Below, piece after piece: positions 50,657-60,456 of a stretch of 64,000 nucleotides of DNA (position 1 is the first letter of the stretch; every line of letters starts with the position of its first letter). Source of the stretch: Chitinophagales bacterium (lineage in GTDB: Bacteria > Bacteroidota > Bacteroidia > Chitinophagales > JADIYW01). The stretch spans positions 62,001 through 126,000 of the forward strand of contig JAIBAX010000003.1 in assembly GCA_019694955.1 (NCBI GenBank), given 5' to 3'. The notes under the pieces were generated by a model that saw only the letters and a list, made by a program, of their open reading frames with translations, did not search any database and was not told the DNA's origin. The position numbers and the translations under genes are program-made.

Positions 50657-51304
50657 ATGGAAGATAATTACAGACATAAAGGCATGCGCAAACAGATGGT
50701 GGATGAACTTCGCCAGAAAGGTATTACGGATGAATCTGTCTTGAAAGCAATTGAAACGGTGCCTAGGCATCTTTTCCTGGACAAAGCTTTTTTGGAACGC
50801 GCTTATCAAAACAAACCTTTCCCCATTGGCAAAGGGCAAACGATTTCTCACCCCTTCACGGTGGCTTATCAATCAGAATTATTGCAAATTAAATCCGGTG
50901 AAAAAGTACTGGAAATAGGTACCGGCTCAGGCTATCAAGCATGTATCTTAGACTTGTTGGGTGCAAAAGTATATTCTATTGAAAGACACGAGGTACTCTT
51001 CCAGAAAAGCCGTGACCTCATTAAAAAGCTGGGATTCAATAAAATACGCTGTTTCTATGGTGATGGATTTGAAGGACTTCCGGGGTTTGCTCCTTTTGAT
51101 AAAATCATCATTACCGCAGCGGCTCCTATAATCCCTGACAAGCTATTGCAACAACTTGCTATTGGCGGAAAAATGGTCATCCCTCTTGGAGAAGGAAATA
51201 AACAAAAGATGCTCCGCCTTACAAAAACAAGCGACCACGACTACGCTCACGAGGCTTTCGAAGATTTTCTATTTGTACCAATGCTACAAGGCACCGAAAA
51301 GTAA
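50657..51304 (+). CDS. pcm: Protein-L-isoaspartate O-methyltransferase
   Basis: 215 residues. It repairs isoaspartyl residues by SAM-dependent methylation. Motifs: VPRHLFLDKAFLERAYQN, GKGQTISHPFTVAYQSELL, then VLEIGTGSGYQACILDLLGA for SAM binding, and IIITAAAPIIPDKLLQQLA with GGKMVIPLG near the end. Usual PCMT length. A TACTTTTA box lies 4 bases before the ATG. Single gene. Confidence 0.96.
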   Translation: MEDNYRHKGMRKQMVDELRQKGITDESVLKAIETVPRHLFLDKAFLERAYQNKPFPIGKGQTISHPFTVAYQSELLQIKSGEKVLEIGTGSGYQACILDLLGAKVYSIERHEVLFQKSRDLIKKLGFNKIRCFYGDGFEGLPGFAPFDKIIITAAAPIIPDKLLQQLAIGGKMVIPLGEGNKQKMLRLTKTSDHDYAHEAFEDFLFVPMLQGTEK

Positions 51305-51322
51305 TGTCGCCAACCCTCGAGG

Positions 51323-52030
51323 TTACATTTTTGCCAGCATATCTAAGATTTCTTGCTTGTCCATAAAGCCGTCCTTACTGAATTTCAATTCTTTGTGGTG
51401 ATATACCCTTATTGCCGGAAGTGCGTTGATTTTCATGGCGTCAGCTAAGGTTCTGTTCTCGTCTAAATTGATTCTTAGGACTACTACATTTTCGCCTTTT
51501 TCCTTAGATATTTCTTCCAAGAATGGCTTCATCTTTTGGCAAGGGCCGCACCAAGTCGCATAAAAATCTACCAACACAATCTTATCCGTTTCCAGCTGTT
51601 GCTGAAATGCTGCTTCTGTCATTCCCTTAGCGGTGGATGTAACACCTTCTTCAGGCAACCCGGCAGCACTCCATTGAAGGATTCCTCCTTCCAAATTATA
51701 TACTTCCACAAACCCATTCTCTTGAAGATACGCTGCCGCTGAGGCACTTCTACCTCCACTAAGGCAATATACAAAAACAGGTCGCTCCTTATCTAAGGTG
51801 GAAGATTCCTTCGCAAAATTCGGACTATTCCAATCAATATTTATGGCTCCTTTTATATGTCCTCCGGCAAATTCTTCCGGCGTTCGAACATCCATTATCT
51901 GTGCTGATGAGGTTAATTTTTCTGAAAATGCCTGTGCCGCTATAGTTTCATAGGTCGTATTGCGTTTACAATTTAACAACAACACTCCGCATAGCAAAAT
52001 GATAAGAAAATGAAATTTACCGACCTGCAT
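51323..52030 (-). CDS. Exported rhodanese-thioredoxin fusion protein
   Basis: 235 residues. The N-terminus (FHFLIILLCGVLLLNCKRN) is a lipoprotein signal with Cys21. Residues about 35-125 are a rhodanese domain with the catalytic Cys in VFVYCLSGGRSASAAA. Residues about 135-235 are a thioredoxin domain with FYATWCGPCQKMKPFLEEI (CGPC). Both active sites are complete. It probably handles persulfide or thiol-disulfide chemistry outside the cytoplasm. Domain fusion of these two is known in Bacteroidota. Confidence 0.92.
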   Translation of the reverse strand: MQVGKFHFLIILLCGVLLLNCKRNTTYETIAAQAFSEKLTSSAQIMDVRTPEEFAGGHIKGAINIDWNSPNFAKESSTLDKERPVFVYCLSGGRSASAAAYLQENGFVEVYNLEGGILQWSAAGLPEEGVTSTAKGMTEAAFQQQLETDKIVLVDFYATWCGPCQKMKPFLEEISKEKGENVVVLRINLDENRTLADAMKINALPAIRVYHHKELKFSKDGFMDKQEILDMLAKM

Positions 52031-52164
52031 AATATCCGAGTTAATGATTAAAGTACAAATTTAGTCAATAATTTAGCGTTTCAAATGGGGGTTTAACATA
52101 ATTTTATTGTGGTATGGTTTTCGATAGCAGATATTTTATATATTTTTACCACCACATTATTTGA

Positions 52165-52761
52165 ATGACAAATATGAAAAGTATGAAAAGAATTATTGGT
52201 TTATCCTTAGTAATTGTTTTAGCAATTACCACTTTAACTTCTTGTCGCAAAGGTCCAGAAGATCCATTTTTCTCTTTCATAACGAGAAAAGGAAGACTGA
52301 CAAATAACTGGACTGCCCAGTCGTATACAATAGGTGGCATTGACCAATTATATCATGTTACTAATGATTCTATTGACCATCCGGATTGTGGGAAACAATA
52401 TATTTCTGACACCATGACGTCAGTATATTTTATAGACATTAAAAAAGATGGCACTTATAAAGCTAACCAAACATTTAATACCAAACAGCTTTCTACTGCG
52501 CCCGGCAGTCTATGTACCGATTTAAATTATAATACCAGCAAGGATAGTACATCCATTACTGATGGTTTCTGGAATTTCACGGGAAGTGTTGGCGATGTGA
52601 GCAATAGAGAGCAGCTTTTCCTTTTTGATGAAGAAACGCAAAGGGGTGTTATTTGGGACATTGTCGGATTAAGATCCGATGAGGTACACCTTAGCAGGAA
52701 GTATATTATTCCCGGTCAGTCAGAATTTACCTATGAAGATTTAGTTTTAGTACCGCGTTAA
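52165..52761 (+). CDS. Lipocalin-like lipoprotein of unknown function
   Basis: 198 residues; ATG codons at 52165, 52174 and 52183 are all usable. The signal MKRIIGLSLVIVLAITTLTSC is followed by RKGPEDPFFSFITRKGRLTN and NWTAQSYTIGG, a start common in Bacteroidota lipoproteins with a small beta-barrel. VYFIDIKKDGTYKANQTFNT and ITDGFWNFTGSVGDVSNRE are the expected strands. No ligand is known. It is convergent with smpB and overlaps its end by 4 bp. Confidence 0.78.
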   Translation: MTNMKSMKRIIGLSLVIVLAITTLTSCRKGPEDPFFSFITRKGRLTNNWTAQSYTIGGIDQLYHVTNDSIDHPDCGKQYISDTMTSVYFIDIKKDGTYKANQTFNTKQLSTAPGSLCTDLNYNTSKDSTSITDGFWNFTGSVGDVSNREQLFLFDEETQRGVIWDIVGLRSDEVHLSRKYIIPGQSEFTYEDLVLVPR

Positions 52762-53234
52762 GACCTGCGGTTCATGACTTGTTTAATCATCATTTGAGTA
52801 TCCCTTTCTTTAAGGGTTTCTCTTTTATCGAAAGATTTTTTTCCTCTGGCGAGGCAAATCTCAACCTTTGCATAGCCCCTGTCGTTAAAAAAAATGCGGT
52901 ATGGAACAATTGTTAATCCTTTTTCTTTCACCTTTAATGCTAACTTTTTCAACTCTCGCTTATTTAGCAGTAATTTCCGCACACGCATGGGCTCATGGTT
53001 ATAAATATTCCCATGTTTGTACTCGCCAATATGCAAGTTCTTTGCATACAACTCCCCTCTGAGAAAGTAGCAGAAACTATCCACCATGCTCACTTTCCCT
53101 TCACGTAGTGCTTTCACCTCCGTTCCCGTCAACATCAGCCCTGCATCAAAAGACTCTATCAATTCAAAATTGAACTTCGCCTTTCTATTCACCGTCTCTG
53201 GACTTAAGTTGGTATTTTTCTCTCTCGTTGCCAC
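52758..53234 (-). CDS. smpB: SsrA-binding protein
   Basis: 158 residues. Family signatures: NRKAKFNFELIESFDAGLML, TGTEVKALREGKVSMVDSF, LHIGEYKHGNIYNHEP, RKLLLNKRELKKLALKVKEK and the conserved C-terminal GYAKVEICLARGKKSFDKRE. It binds tmRNA and brings it to stalled ribosomes for trans-translation. tmRNA itself was not recognised nearby. The basic C-terminal tail is present. Confidence 0.97.
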   Translation of the reverse strand: MATREKNTNLSPETVNRKAKFNFELIESFDAGLMLTGTEVKALREGKVSMVDSFCYFLRGELYAKNLHIGEYKHGNIYNHEPMRVRKLLLNKRELKKLALKVKEKGLTIVPYRIFFNDRGYAKVEICLARGKKSFDKRETLKERDTQMMIKQVMNRRS

Positions 53235-53568
53235 TTTTTCTTATTCTATTACAAAACTAACATAAATGGGTATATAAAAAGTTTCATCTGTGAAAAAAAA
53301 CTTTGAATTCAGTAATGGCAAGAATTATTCAAACTATGCATTTGCAAAATTATAGGGCAACTGTAATACAACCCCTTTGTAAACCAAAATAATACCTAAT
53401 AATCTGAGTCCAGCTTTAGGATGTCCAATTTCTTCAAAAAAATAGTTTATCTTTTGAGAAAAATGTTAAAATGCAATATTTATTATTATTACATAAAGTT
53501 TTTTTTGTTTATCTTAGTTTTGATTAAAATGGAAATGATAGATTTTTTTGTACTAAAATTAAAAGAAC
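53235..53568. other. 334-bp AT-rich gap before the patatin gene
   Basis: No gene, repeat or clear terminator is visible. Strongly AT-rich with TTTTTGTTTATCTTAG-type runs near 53500-53520 that could hold the promoter of the patatin gene. Confidence 0.5.
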
Positions 53569-56500
53569 ATGCAAATTTCAAATTTCAAAACATTTAATGA
53601 TCAATTTATAGCTATTGATCCAAATGGTAGATTTTATGTGGAGGGAGTTATGCCAACAAGCAATGGAAATATTCTTATTAACAATTTGTCTCATGATTTT
53701 GTGACATTCCCACAAAACAGCGATCAATTGGAATTAGTTGGAGAAAACACATATAATAAGCTAAGACCATTTAGCTTTAATACAGATTCCATATTTGTAG
53801 AAAGTGAACTTGAACCTACCATAAAAATTGTTCCTTACTCAGTCTATTTTACTCGTGGAAATACATTAAGAAACCACAGATTAAATGCAGAAATTGTTCC
53901 TTTTTCAGGCAACTCTAATTTATATGTTGAGGTGGTCTTATTAGTAACATTGAGATTAAACCCTAATACTGTTGTAGATTTACCAATCATGTTTAATAGA
54001 ACTACCAATACTTTTCAAATAGTTCAATTTAGAGAAAGTGGATCAGTCTTAATTGAAGATCTATCAGAATATTTTACGGAACAAGAGAGAGAGGGAATCA
54101 GATTCAAAATGCACATTCAAAATAATAGAATTCATATCAAAGGCATCAATAACCAATTTTTAACTTGTACAGGAGATAGAATTGTTGGAAACACTCAAAA
54201 TGCCTTTGAATACGAGGCATTTGGTATTTATAGAGCATTAAAGCCTTTTTGCGATATTATTTACAATAATGATATGGTGTATCTAAAATCCAATAATAAC
54301 CGTTACTGGGGTGTCCAAAATATTGAAGGTGAACTCCTTGTTGTAAATACAAACATAGAGCCAGAGACTATGTTTGTTATTGAATATATAGAAAATAGTA
54401 CCGAACCTTTAGGACATGGAAGGGCAGTAAGGTTTGCAATCAGTGATTTTGGTGCTATGTTTGGCCAAACTTCTCTTTCAGGTTACCTTTACCTTAAATC
54501 GAATGGTCAGATCGGGGTTACACAAGATGGTAGTTTGGCAGCTTGTGTTTTTCAAATAAACTACTATAAATTGATGCGATTAGCCTATAATGGTGAAAGA
54601 GCAGATAATTATAGTTATGCTTCCATAGCTGGTGCTGATGTTTTAAATAGAGGGTATGGATTTGCACGTAATCAGGCATATATTTCTGTTGGGCCGCGAA
54701 CAGGTATGTCTGCCTTGAGGTCTTATACCGAAAGACTAACAGATAGAGTGAGTAGGGCAAATATTGCAACAAATTATGGCTATGATAAGTTAATAGAGAG
54801 TCAGAATGTAGTTTCTCCTTTAGTTCCTGATTTTATTACAATTGAAGGATATATTCATAACCATCCCATCGAGGGAGGGATTCCACTAAGAAATTATTAT
54901 AACATCAACCGTCGTGATTGGATGCTTACAGCCCTCCCAATAGATGAGGCTTCTTGTGCAAGTGCACAATATACATATAGCCATGTAGAGGGTTTTGGAA
55001 TTTCAATAGATTATTGTACACAAAAAGAAACCATTACTAAATTACATCTTTTAGACTCAGTTCAAGATTTAGATTTTTATACCATTACTTGGGAATCGTT
55101 ACTTAGAATTGCAAATAGTGTTGTATTAGATGAAGGTCAACGCGATATCCTTGATTCGGCAGTACTTGATATTAATCGAAATGATTTCGAAGAGAATCGT
55201 TCACTCTTATCCAATACAAGACAAAGACTTCAAATAAAGCCAATATGGTTACCTTCAGATTACCTGAATAACCCTGGAGAACCACGTCCAGTTCGAGCAT
55301 TAGTGTTAAGTGGTGGCGGTGCTAAAGGGTGTTTTGAAGTAGGTGCTATAAAGAAATTATGGGACGATGGATATAGACCCGATATAATTTGTGGCGTATC
55401 TGTTGGCTCCATTAATGCAATTAAACTTGCCGAAATGCGCGATGATAGTGCAGACCGATTAGTAGCGTTGTGGCGTACTTTTACAAATGAGCGCAATAGA
55501 ATATTTTATAATCAACATTACCTCAAAATTCTATTAAAATTATTAGATCAAGTAGGTGGTGCCGCAAAAGATACAGGTATATCAGCAGCTGTTGGAACTT
55601 TCTTAGCAGGTCCATTCGGTTTATTGGCAGGGGCTGGTATAGGAAATGAACTAAGTAATCTTGATGAAAAAGGCGCCAGATTTTTCAATTATGCTATAAC
55701 CTTAATGAATTCTCTTCATTCTATGGATCCTTTAAGGCAACGTTTAGTTGAAGAAGTAAATCCTTCATTATTATATGCTGCAAGTGAAAGCGTGAAATTA
55801 AGACTATGTATGACAGATATAAAAACAGGTCAGTTTTATTCTGTTACTGGTCCAAATAGGAACTGGGGCGAAGCCAATGCAAGAATGGGGATGGTTGACG
55901 TTGAACCAGACCACCAGATTGGACATAATTGGTTAACCTATCCCATTTATGGTGCTCAGGGATATGCTATGGATTTAGTCAACGCAGTATATGCAAGCAG
56001 TGCTTTACCAGCATTCATGGAACCCATGCAATTAAAATTTAACGATATTCAAGTGGAAAGAATTGGTGACACCAACATAAGCAGATTGGTCGCTTCACTA
56101 CCTGATGGGTTAGAAGAATTAATTCGTATCACAAGAAGGATAAGTGAAGGAGACAGCAATTTGACTGATGGTGATGCAAGTGAAATTTCAAGAATAATCA
56201 ATCAATATTATCAACATGGCGAATCTTATGCAAATAAACTAAACAGATACAGTACAGATGGCATAAGAGGATTTGAGTCAACCAAAACACTAGCTTTTGA
56301 TGGCGGTTTGCGAGATGTATTGCCGATTAGAACAGCTATGAGATTGGGTGCAACAGAAATTATTTGTATTACGGGTGATAGAATGCACAATTTTAATCAT
56401 GTATATTCAGCAACAAGTAGAGTCCATTATGGTGGATTGACTAATCACGATTTTTCTGGTATAAACTTTTCCAATATCCCTTTAGTAAAACATATTTTAG

Positions 56501-56886
56501 GTCTACTTGGTATTTTTATCAACGAAATAGGTAGAACTGACATATTATTATCTCTTCAACAAGTTGAAGGAGCTAATTTTATAAAAAAAGCTATGGAATT
56601 GCTTCCAGATGATAGGAAGCAGGAGTTTATGAATTATATCAATAAAAATATTAATGAAATGGCAAAAAATAAATATAGAGCTTTTGGTGCAACTACTGCC
56701 TTAGGAGGTAATTTAGAACAGAATAACCCATACTCTACCTATGGCAATGTAAAGATTTCTTATATAGCACCTGATAGAGAAATCATTGATGCACTAGCAT
56801 TTGAAAGTGGAGCTGCTGTAGAAGAAGGGATGCACTTAGGTTATGAAATGGCTAAAAATCCAATTGTTTTAACAAATGGTTTGTAA
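53569..56886 (+). CDS. Large patatin-like phospholipase with beta-rich N-terminal half
   Basis: 1105 residues, no signal peptide. Residues about 1-330 form repeated beta segments similar to fascin/beta-trefoil units (MHIQNNRIHIKGINNQFLTC, NDMVYLKSNNNRYWGVQNIE, GYLYLKSNGQIGVTQDG). Residues about 340-570 are a second region of unknown fold. A patatin domain follows (about 575-960): oxyanion-hole VLSGGGAKGCFEVGAIKK, nucleophile elbow GVSVGS (about residue 608) and catalytic Asp in FDGGLRD (about residue 910). It probably hydrolyses acyl lipids. Flanking DNA is unusually AT-rich. It could be a secreted or injected effector, but no secretion signal or partner is visible. Confidence 0.88.
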   Translation: MQISNFKTFNDQFIAIDPNGRFYVEGVMPTSNGNILINNLSHDFVTFPQNSDQLELVGENTYNKLRPFSFNTDSIFVESELEPTIKIVPYSVYFTRGNTLRNHRLNAEIVPFSGNSNLYVEVVLLVTLRLNPNTVVDLPIMFNRTTNTFQIVQFRESGSVLIEDLSEYFTEQEREGIRFKMHIQNNRIHIKGINNQFLTCTGDRIVGNTQNAFEYEAFGIYRALKPFCDIIYNNDMVYLKSNNNRYWGVQNIEGELLVVNTNIEPETMFVIEYIENSTEPLGHGRAVRFAISDFGAMFGQTSLSGYLYLKSNGQIGVTQDGSLAACVFQINYYKLMRLAYNGERADNYSYASIAGADVLNRGYGFARNQAYISVGPRTGMSALRSYTERLTDRVSRANIATNYGYDKLIESQNVVSPLVPDFITIEGYIHNHPIEGGIPLRNYYNINRRDWMLTALPIDEASCASAQYTYSHVEGFGISIDYCTQKETITKLHLLDSVQDLDFYTITWESLLRIANSVVLDEGQRDILDSAVLDINRNDFEENRSLLSNTRQRLQIKPIWLPSDYLNNPGEPRPVRALVLSGGGAKGCFEVGAIKKLWDDGYRPDIICGVSVGSINAIKLAEMRDDSADRLVALWRTFTNERNRIFYNQHYLKILLKLLDQVGGAAKDTGISAAVGTFLAGPFGLLAGAGIGNELSNLDEKGARFFNYAITLMNSLHSMDPLRQRLVEEVNPSLLYAASESVKLRLCMTDIKTGQFYSVTGPNRNWGEANARMGMVDVEPDHQIGHNWLTYPIYGAQGYAMDLVNAVYASSALPAFMEPMQLKFNDIQVERIGDTNISRLVASLPDGLEELIRITRRISEGDSNLTDGDASEISRIINQYYQHGESYANKLNRYSTDGIRGFESTKTLAFDGGLRDVLPIRTAMRLGATEIICITGDRMHNFNHVYSATSRVHYGGLTNHDFSGINFSNIPLVKHILGLLGIFINEIGRTDILLSLQQVEGANFIKKAMELLPDDRKQEFMNYINKNINEMAKNKYRAFGATTALGGNLEQNNPYSTYGNVKISYIAPDREIIDALAFESGAAVEEGMHLGYEMAKNPIVLTNGL

Positions 56887-57228
56887 ATAAAAAAATAATC
56901 TTACCACAAAATTATTTTTTTATTTAATAAACATTGTATCATTATAGCATTTTAGTAGATATTTAACGTGAATTCGGCCTGTAGAAAAACATGGTGTAAA
57001 AAAGTTTATCTCTGAAATAATTCTTGTAATATAAAAAGCATTACATGGATATAATATTAATGATGTTCGTGATTTACACCAAGCATAAATTTTAGGAGCT
57101 TTGCTTCATTACATGATTCCACCGATGTTCACGCTTGAGTAGACAGTTTTTATTCAATAAGCAAACCTCAATTAGCTTTAAACAATCAATAAGTTGTAGA
57201 TTTGAATAAATTGAAGAATCAAAAAGTT
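56887..57228. other. 342-bp AT-rich gap between the patatin and the next gene
   Basis: No gene recognised. Contains AT-rich runs and GGTGTAAA/TTTACACC arms (at about 56991 and 57073) that could pair over 80 bases. Nothing else supported. Confidence 0.4.
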
Positions 57229-57726
57229 ATGGGGCAGTACTTTAAAATCGTTAACCTAACAAAGAAGTATTATATAAATTACGGCAATTTTGGTGAAAAT
57301 GTAAAGTTCTCTGGAATCGGTAGTGGGTTACATTCTATTATATTATGTAGGCTGCTAACATCAGTTTCAGGACAGGACTCAACACTCAGTTCAAATCAAA
57401 ATCAACTCCTTTCGTTAGGCAGTTGGATTGGCGATACGGTGGTTGTTTGCGGGGATGGGGATGATATTGGCAAATTTTCAATTAATGATGATAATTTATA
57501 TTCAGCAGTCGAGCTAGACGATGGCTTTATAGATATAACTTATGAATCTTTCAGTTGGATTGCCTGTGATAAAACAATATTTGAAACGTTTATTCAAAAT
57601 GGTTCTATTAAGGAAGCATTCATCCCATTCATTTATTATTCTATTTTCTCTTTGAAGAATGGAATTTTGGAACGCTATATGTTAGCGTATTTTGGGAAAG
57701 ATTGGATTAAAAAGCTAACGATGTAA
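57229..57726 (+). CDS. MGQYxxIVNL-type small protein of unknown function
   Basis: About 165 residues from the ATG at 57229 (MGQYFKIVNLTKKYYINYGN); an earlier start at 57202 is less like the family. The MGQYxxIVN start followed by GNFGENVKFSGIG and LGSWIGDTVVVCGDGDDIGK is a recognisable family pattern from many bacteria without known function. The acidic VVCGDGDDIG turn could bind a ligand or metal. It follows the patatin gene by 342 bp and may be an unrelated cassette. Confidence 0.65.
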   Translation: MGQYFKIVNLTKKYYINYGNFGENVKFSGIGSGLHSIILCRLLTSVSGQDSTLSSNQNQLLSLGSWIGDTVVVCGDGDDIGKFSINDDNLYSAVELDDGFIDITYESFSWIACDKTIFETFIQNGSIKEAFIPFIYYSIFSLKNGILERYMLAYFGKDWIKKLTM

Positions 57727-57733
57727 AATATAA

Positions 57734-59620
57734 TCAGAACCCAACAATCTTCAACTCCGTCCGTCTATTGAGTGCTCTTCCTTCTTCGGTTGCATTGGTA
57801 GAAATGGGTTGGGTATCACCCATTCCTTTTGGTTTCATTCTATCGTTCGCAATCCCCTTTGAGGTGAGGTATGCTACCACCGCTTTTGCCCTATTCTCCG
57901 ATAGGGTTTGGTTATATGATTTAGAACCTTGATTATCGGTATGTCCAATCAATTCCACTTTTAACGTAGGATTTTCCTTGAGTAGTTGTACCAATTTATC
58001 CAATTCTACATACGACTTCGGTTGCAGTTCATACTTATCTAAATCAAAGAAAACATTTCTTAGAATCGTTGTCCCACCAATTTCTATGGGACTTAAAGAC
58101 ACACTTAACTCATAGGGTTTGTCGACAAAATTCTCTTTAAAATTATAATTTTCGGAATAGAACAAGTATCCTTTTTTATTGATATTCAAAGCATAATCTT
58201 TACCTGCCGGCAATGTTGCCAAGAAAGAACCGTCCTTCAAAGTAATGCCATTCTGAATTGGTGTTTTTGTTTCAATGTCGATAAAACTGTAGTTAACATC
58301 TATCGGTTGGTTGGTTTTCTTATCCACCACTTTCGCTTTCACATAACTCACCTGATTCGGTCTGTCTATTTCCGGCAAATCAAAGCTATAAATGTCTAAT
58401 TTTCCGAAACCGTCTTTCCTATCGCTGGCATAAAAGGCCTTTTTACCATTCAATGACACCATCAAGCTTCCGTCATGGCCACTGGTATTGATTGGATAAC
58501 CCAAATTTCTTACGGCAGTCCATTTACCATTTATTTTTTTTGCCATAAATAAATCATGCCCGCCAAAACCGGGGTGACCATTTGAGGAGAAATATAAGGT
58601 TACTCCATCAGCATGTATGAAGGGAGATTGTTCATCTGCTGCGGTATTTATCTCTGGCCCTACATTCTCAGGTTTACTCCATTGATAATTGGCACCTAAA
58701 GTGGAAACCCATAAGTCTTTACCACCGTAACCTCCGGGACGGTCAGAGGTAAAGAATAGGTAACGCCCATCCGCAGAAAAACTCGGTTGGCTTTCCCAAC
58801 TGGCAGAATTTATGGGTGACCCAATAAATTCGGCTTTGGACCATTCTTTGCCATTGCTAATTGAATACATAATATCACAACTCCCTAATCCATAAGGTCG
58901 GTTGCAGGCTGTAAAGAATAAAAACTTCCCATCTGCCGAAACGCCGTGTGCACCTTCATTATCTTTAGAATTCACCAATGTGGAGAGGCTTGTAGCTTTC
59001 TTCCAAGAAGAGGAGTCTTGTCGCTCTGCTACATATATATCTTCCTGACCATTTAGCAATCGAGTAAAAAACAAGAGATTCCCATCTGCAGTAAAATAAG
59101 GCAGATATTCACTATTTTCAGAATTCACACCATCACCGATATTTACCGGATTAAAAGGAAGTGGACTTTTAATGGCTACTTTTGCAAACTCACATGAATT
59201 TTTCATTTGCACATTCTTCGGTCTAGTTGCAGGGTTGATATCCGTAAAAGCGAGATACTTGTCAAAATACGGAATAGCTTCTTCATACTTCTGTTGATAA
59301 AAATAGGCTTCTCCAACATAGGAATAAATAAGTTTCGGCGCTTTAGGGTCGTTGCTTAGTATAAGTTTATATTGGGTAATGGCCTTTTCATAGTCCTTTT
59401 TATTAAAATAAATATCTCCTAACATCCAACGGGCGTTGGTATGCTTAGGGTCGATAGTCAGAACGGCATTCAATTCTTGGATGGCCATTTCTATTTCTCC
59501 CGTTCCATAATACCCTTTTGCTATTTCCATTTTTTTCTGGATTTTAGGATCGGTAGATTGCGCGCAGACCATACCTACGCCCAACATTATACAACATATG
59601 CAAAAGAAAATCCGCTTCAT
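57734..59620 (-). CDS. PorE-like outer membrane protein: TPR, propeller, CRD and OmpA domains
   Basis: 628 residues with a signal peptide (FFCICCIMLGVGMVCAQ). Domains in order: TPR helices (about 25-125, with MAIQELNAVLTIDPKHTNAR, EKAITQYKLILSNDP), a WD40-like/PD40 propeller (about 150-400, repeats such as SADGKFLFFTACNRP, SADGRYLFFTSDRPGGYGGK), a carboxypeptidase-regulatory-like domain (about 410-510) and a C-terminal OmpA peptidoglycan-binding domain (about 515-628 with FFDLDKYELQPKSY, VELIGHTDNQGS and RAKAVVAYLTSKGI). This is exactly the order of PorE of type IX secretion. It probably links T9SS to peptidoglycan. Confidence 0.9.
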   Translation of the reverse strand: MKRIFFCICCIMLGVGMVCAQSTDPKIQKKMEIAKGYYGTGEIEMAIQELNAVLTIDPKHTNARWMLGDIYFNKKDYEKAITQYKLILSNDPKAPKLIYSYVGEAYFYQQKYEEAIPYFDKYLAFTDINPATRPKNVQMKNSCEFAKVAIKSPLPFNPVNIGDGVNSENSEYLPYFTADGNLLFFTRLLNGQEDIYVAERQDSSSWKKATSLSTLVNSKDNEGAHGVSADGKFLFFTACNRPYGLGSCDIMYSISNGKEWSKAEFIGSPINSASWESQPSFSADGRYLFFTSDRPGGYGGKDLWVSTLGANYQWSKPENVGPEINTAADEQSPFIHADGVTLYFSSNGHPGFGGHDLFMAKKINGKWTAVRNLGYPINTSGHDGSLMVSLNGKKAFYASDRKDGFGKLDIYSFDLPEIDRPNQVSYVKAKVVDKKTNQPIDVNYSFIDIETKTPIQNGITLKDGSFLATLPAGKDYALNINKKGYLFYSENYNFKENFVDKPYELSVSLSPIEIGGTTILRNVFFDLDKYELQPKSYVELDKLVQLLKENPTLKVELIGHTDNQGSKSYNQTLSENRAKAVVAYLTSKGIANDRMKPKGMGDTQPISTNATEEGRALNRRTELKIVGF

Positions 59621-59672
59621 CCTATAAATATACGTTCAAAATTATGCCAAATTATATTCCGGTGTCAAAAAA

Positions 59673-60293
59673 TTATGGAATACCCAAATACTTATGTGTT
59701 TGAATAGATAAACGCCATTCAGGATGAGCCTTTATAAAGTCAATAATCAACGGCTCCATTTCCGACCTTTTGCTCCATTCCGGCTGAAGCAGCAATTGGC
59801 ATGATTTGCCAACTTTATCAACAAACCCTTCTGCCCAATTCAAGTCTGATTTATGATATACAATTACTTTCAACTCATTCGCCATCAACAAAGACTGGGA
59901 AAGGGGCGCTTTAAACTTCTTCGGGCTCACGCATATCCAATCCCAATGTCCGGTTATGGGATAAGCGCCTGAGGTTTCTAAATTCGTTTTTAGGTGATTT
60001 TCCTGCAAAGCCTTGGTTAGTGGCACCAAATCATACATACAAGGTTCTCCGCCTGTAACGACCACCAAATTCGCAGGATGTTCTTTTATGGCACGCACCA
60101 AATCACTATATAATACATGCTGTTCCTTCGTGGCTATCCAAGATTCCTTTACATCGCACCATACGCAACCTACATCACATCCTGCCAGACGAATAAAGTA
60201 GGCCGCCTTTCCGGCGAACATTCCTTCTCCCTGAAGGGTATAAAAATGCTCCATAACCGGAACAGCAAATGGTATATCGACGTCAATATTCAT
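59673..60293 (-). CDS. queE: 7-carboxy-7-deazaguanine synthase
   Basis: 206 residues. Radical SAM enzyme of queuosine/preQ0 synthesis, converting 6-carboxytetrahydropterin to CDG. FYTLQGEGMFAGKAAYFIRL, then the CxxxCxxC motif C39-x3-C43-x2-C46 in AGCDVGCVWCDV, VVTGGEPCMYDL and a Trp/Lys-rich CVSPKKFKAPLS. Usual length. Other queuosine genes are not in the window. It ends 52 bp upstream of the PorE-like gene's 5' end. Confidence 0.95.
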   Translation of the reverse strand: MNIDVDIPFAVPVMEHFYTLQGEGMFAGKAAYFIRLAGCDVGCVWCDVKESWIATKEQHVLYSDLVRAIKEHPANLVVVTGGEPCMYDLVPLTKALQENHLKTNLETSGAYPITGHWDWICVSPKKFKAPLSQSLLMANELKVIVYHKSDLNWAEGFVDKVGKSCQLLLQPEWSKRSEMEPLIIDFIKAHPEWRLSIQTHKYLGIP

Positions 60294-60456
60294 TGTGACA
60301 AAGGTAAGTATATTGAGGTTATCTATCCGTGTACTTAATGACTTTATTATTAATTGTTTGTAAAAGCATGCAAATTTTTCTTAACAAGATTGCATTATTC
60401 AGGGAAAACTCTTTTCTTGGAATAATAATTGTAAATTAAATAAAAAAAACAGTACA

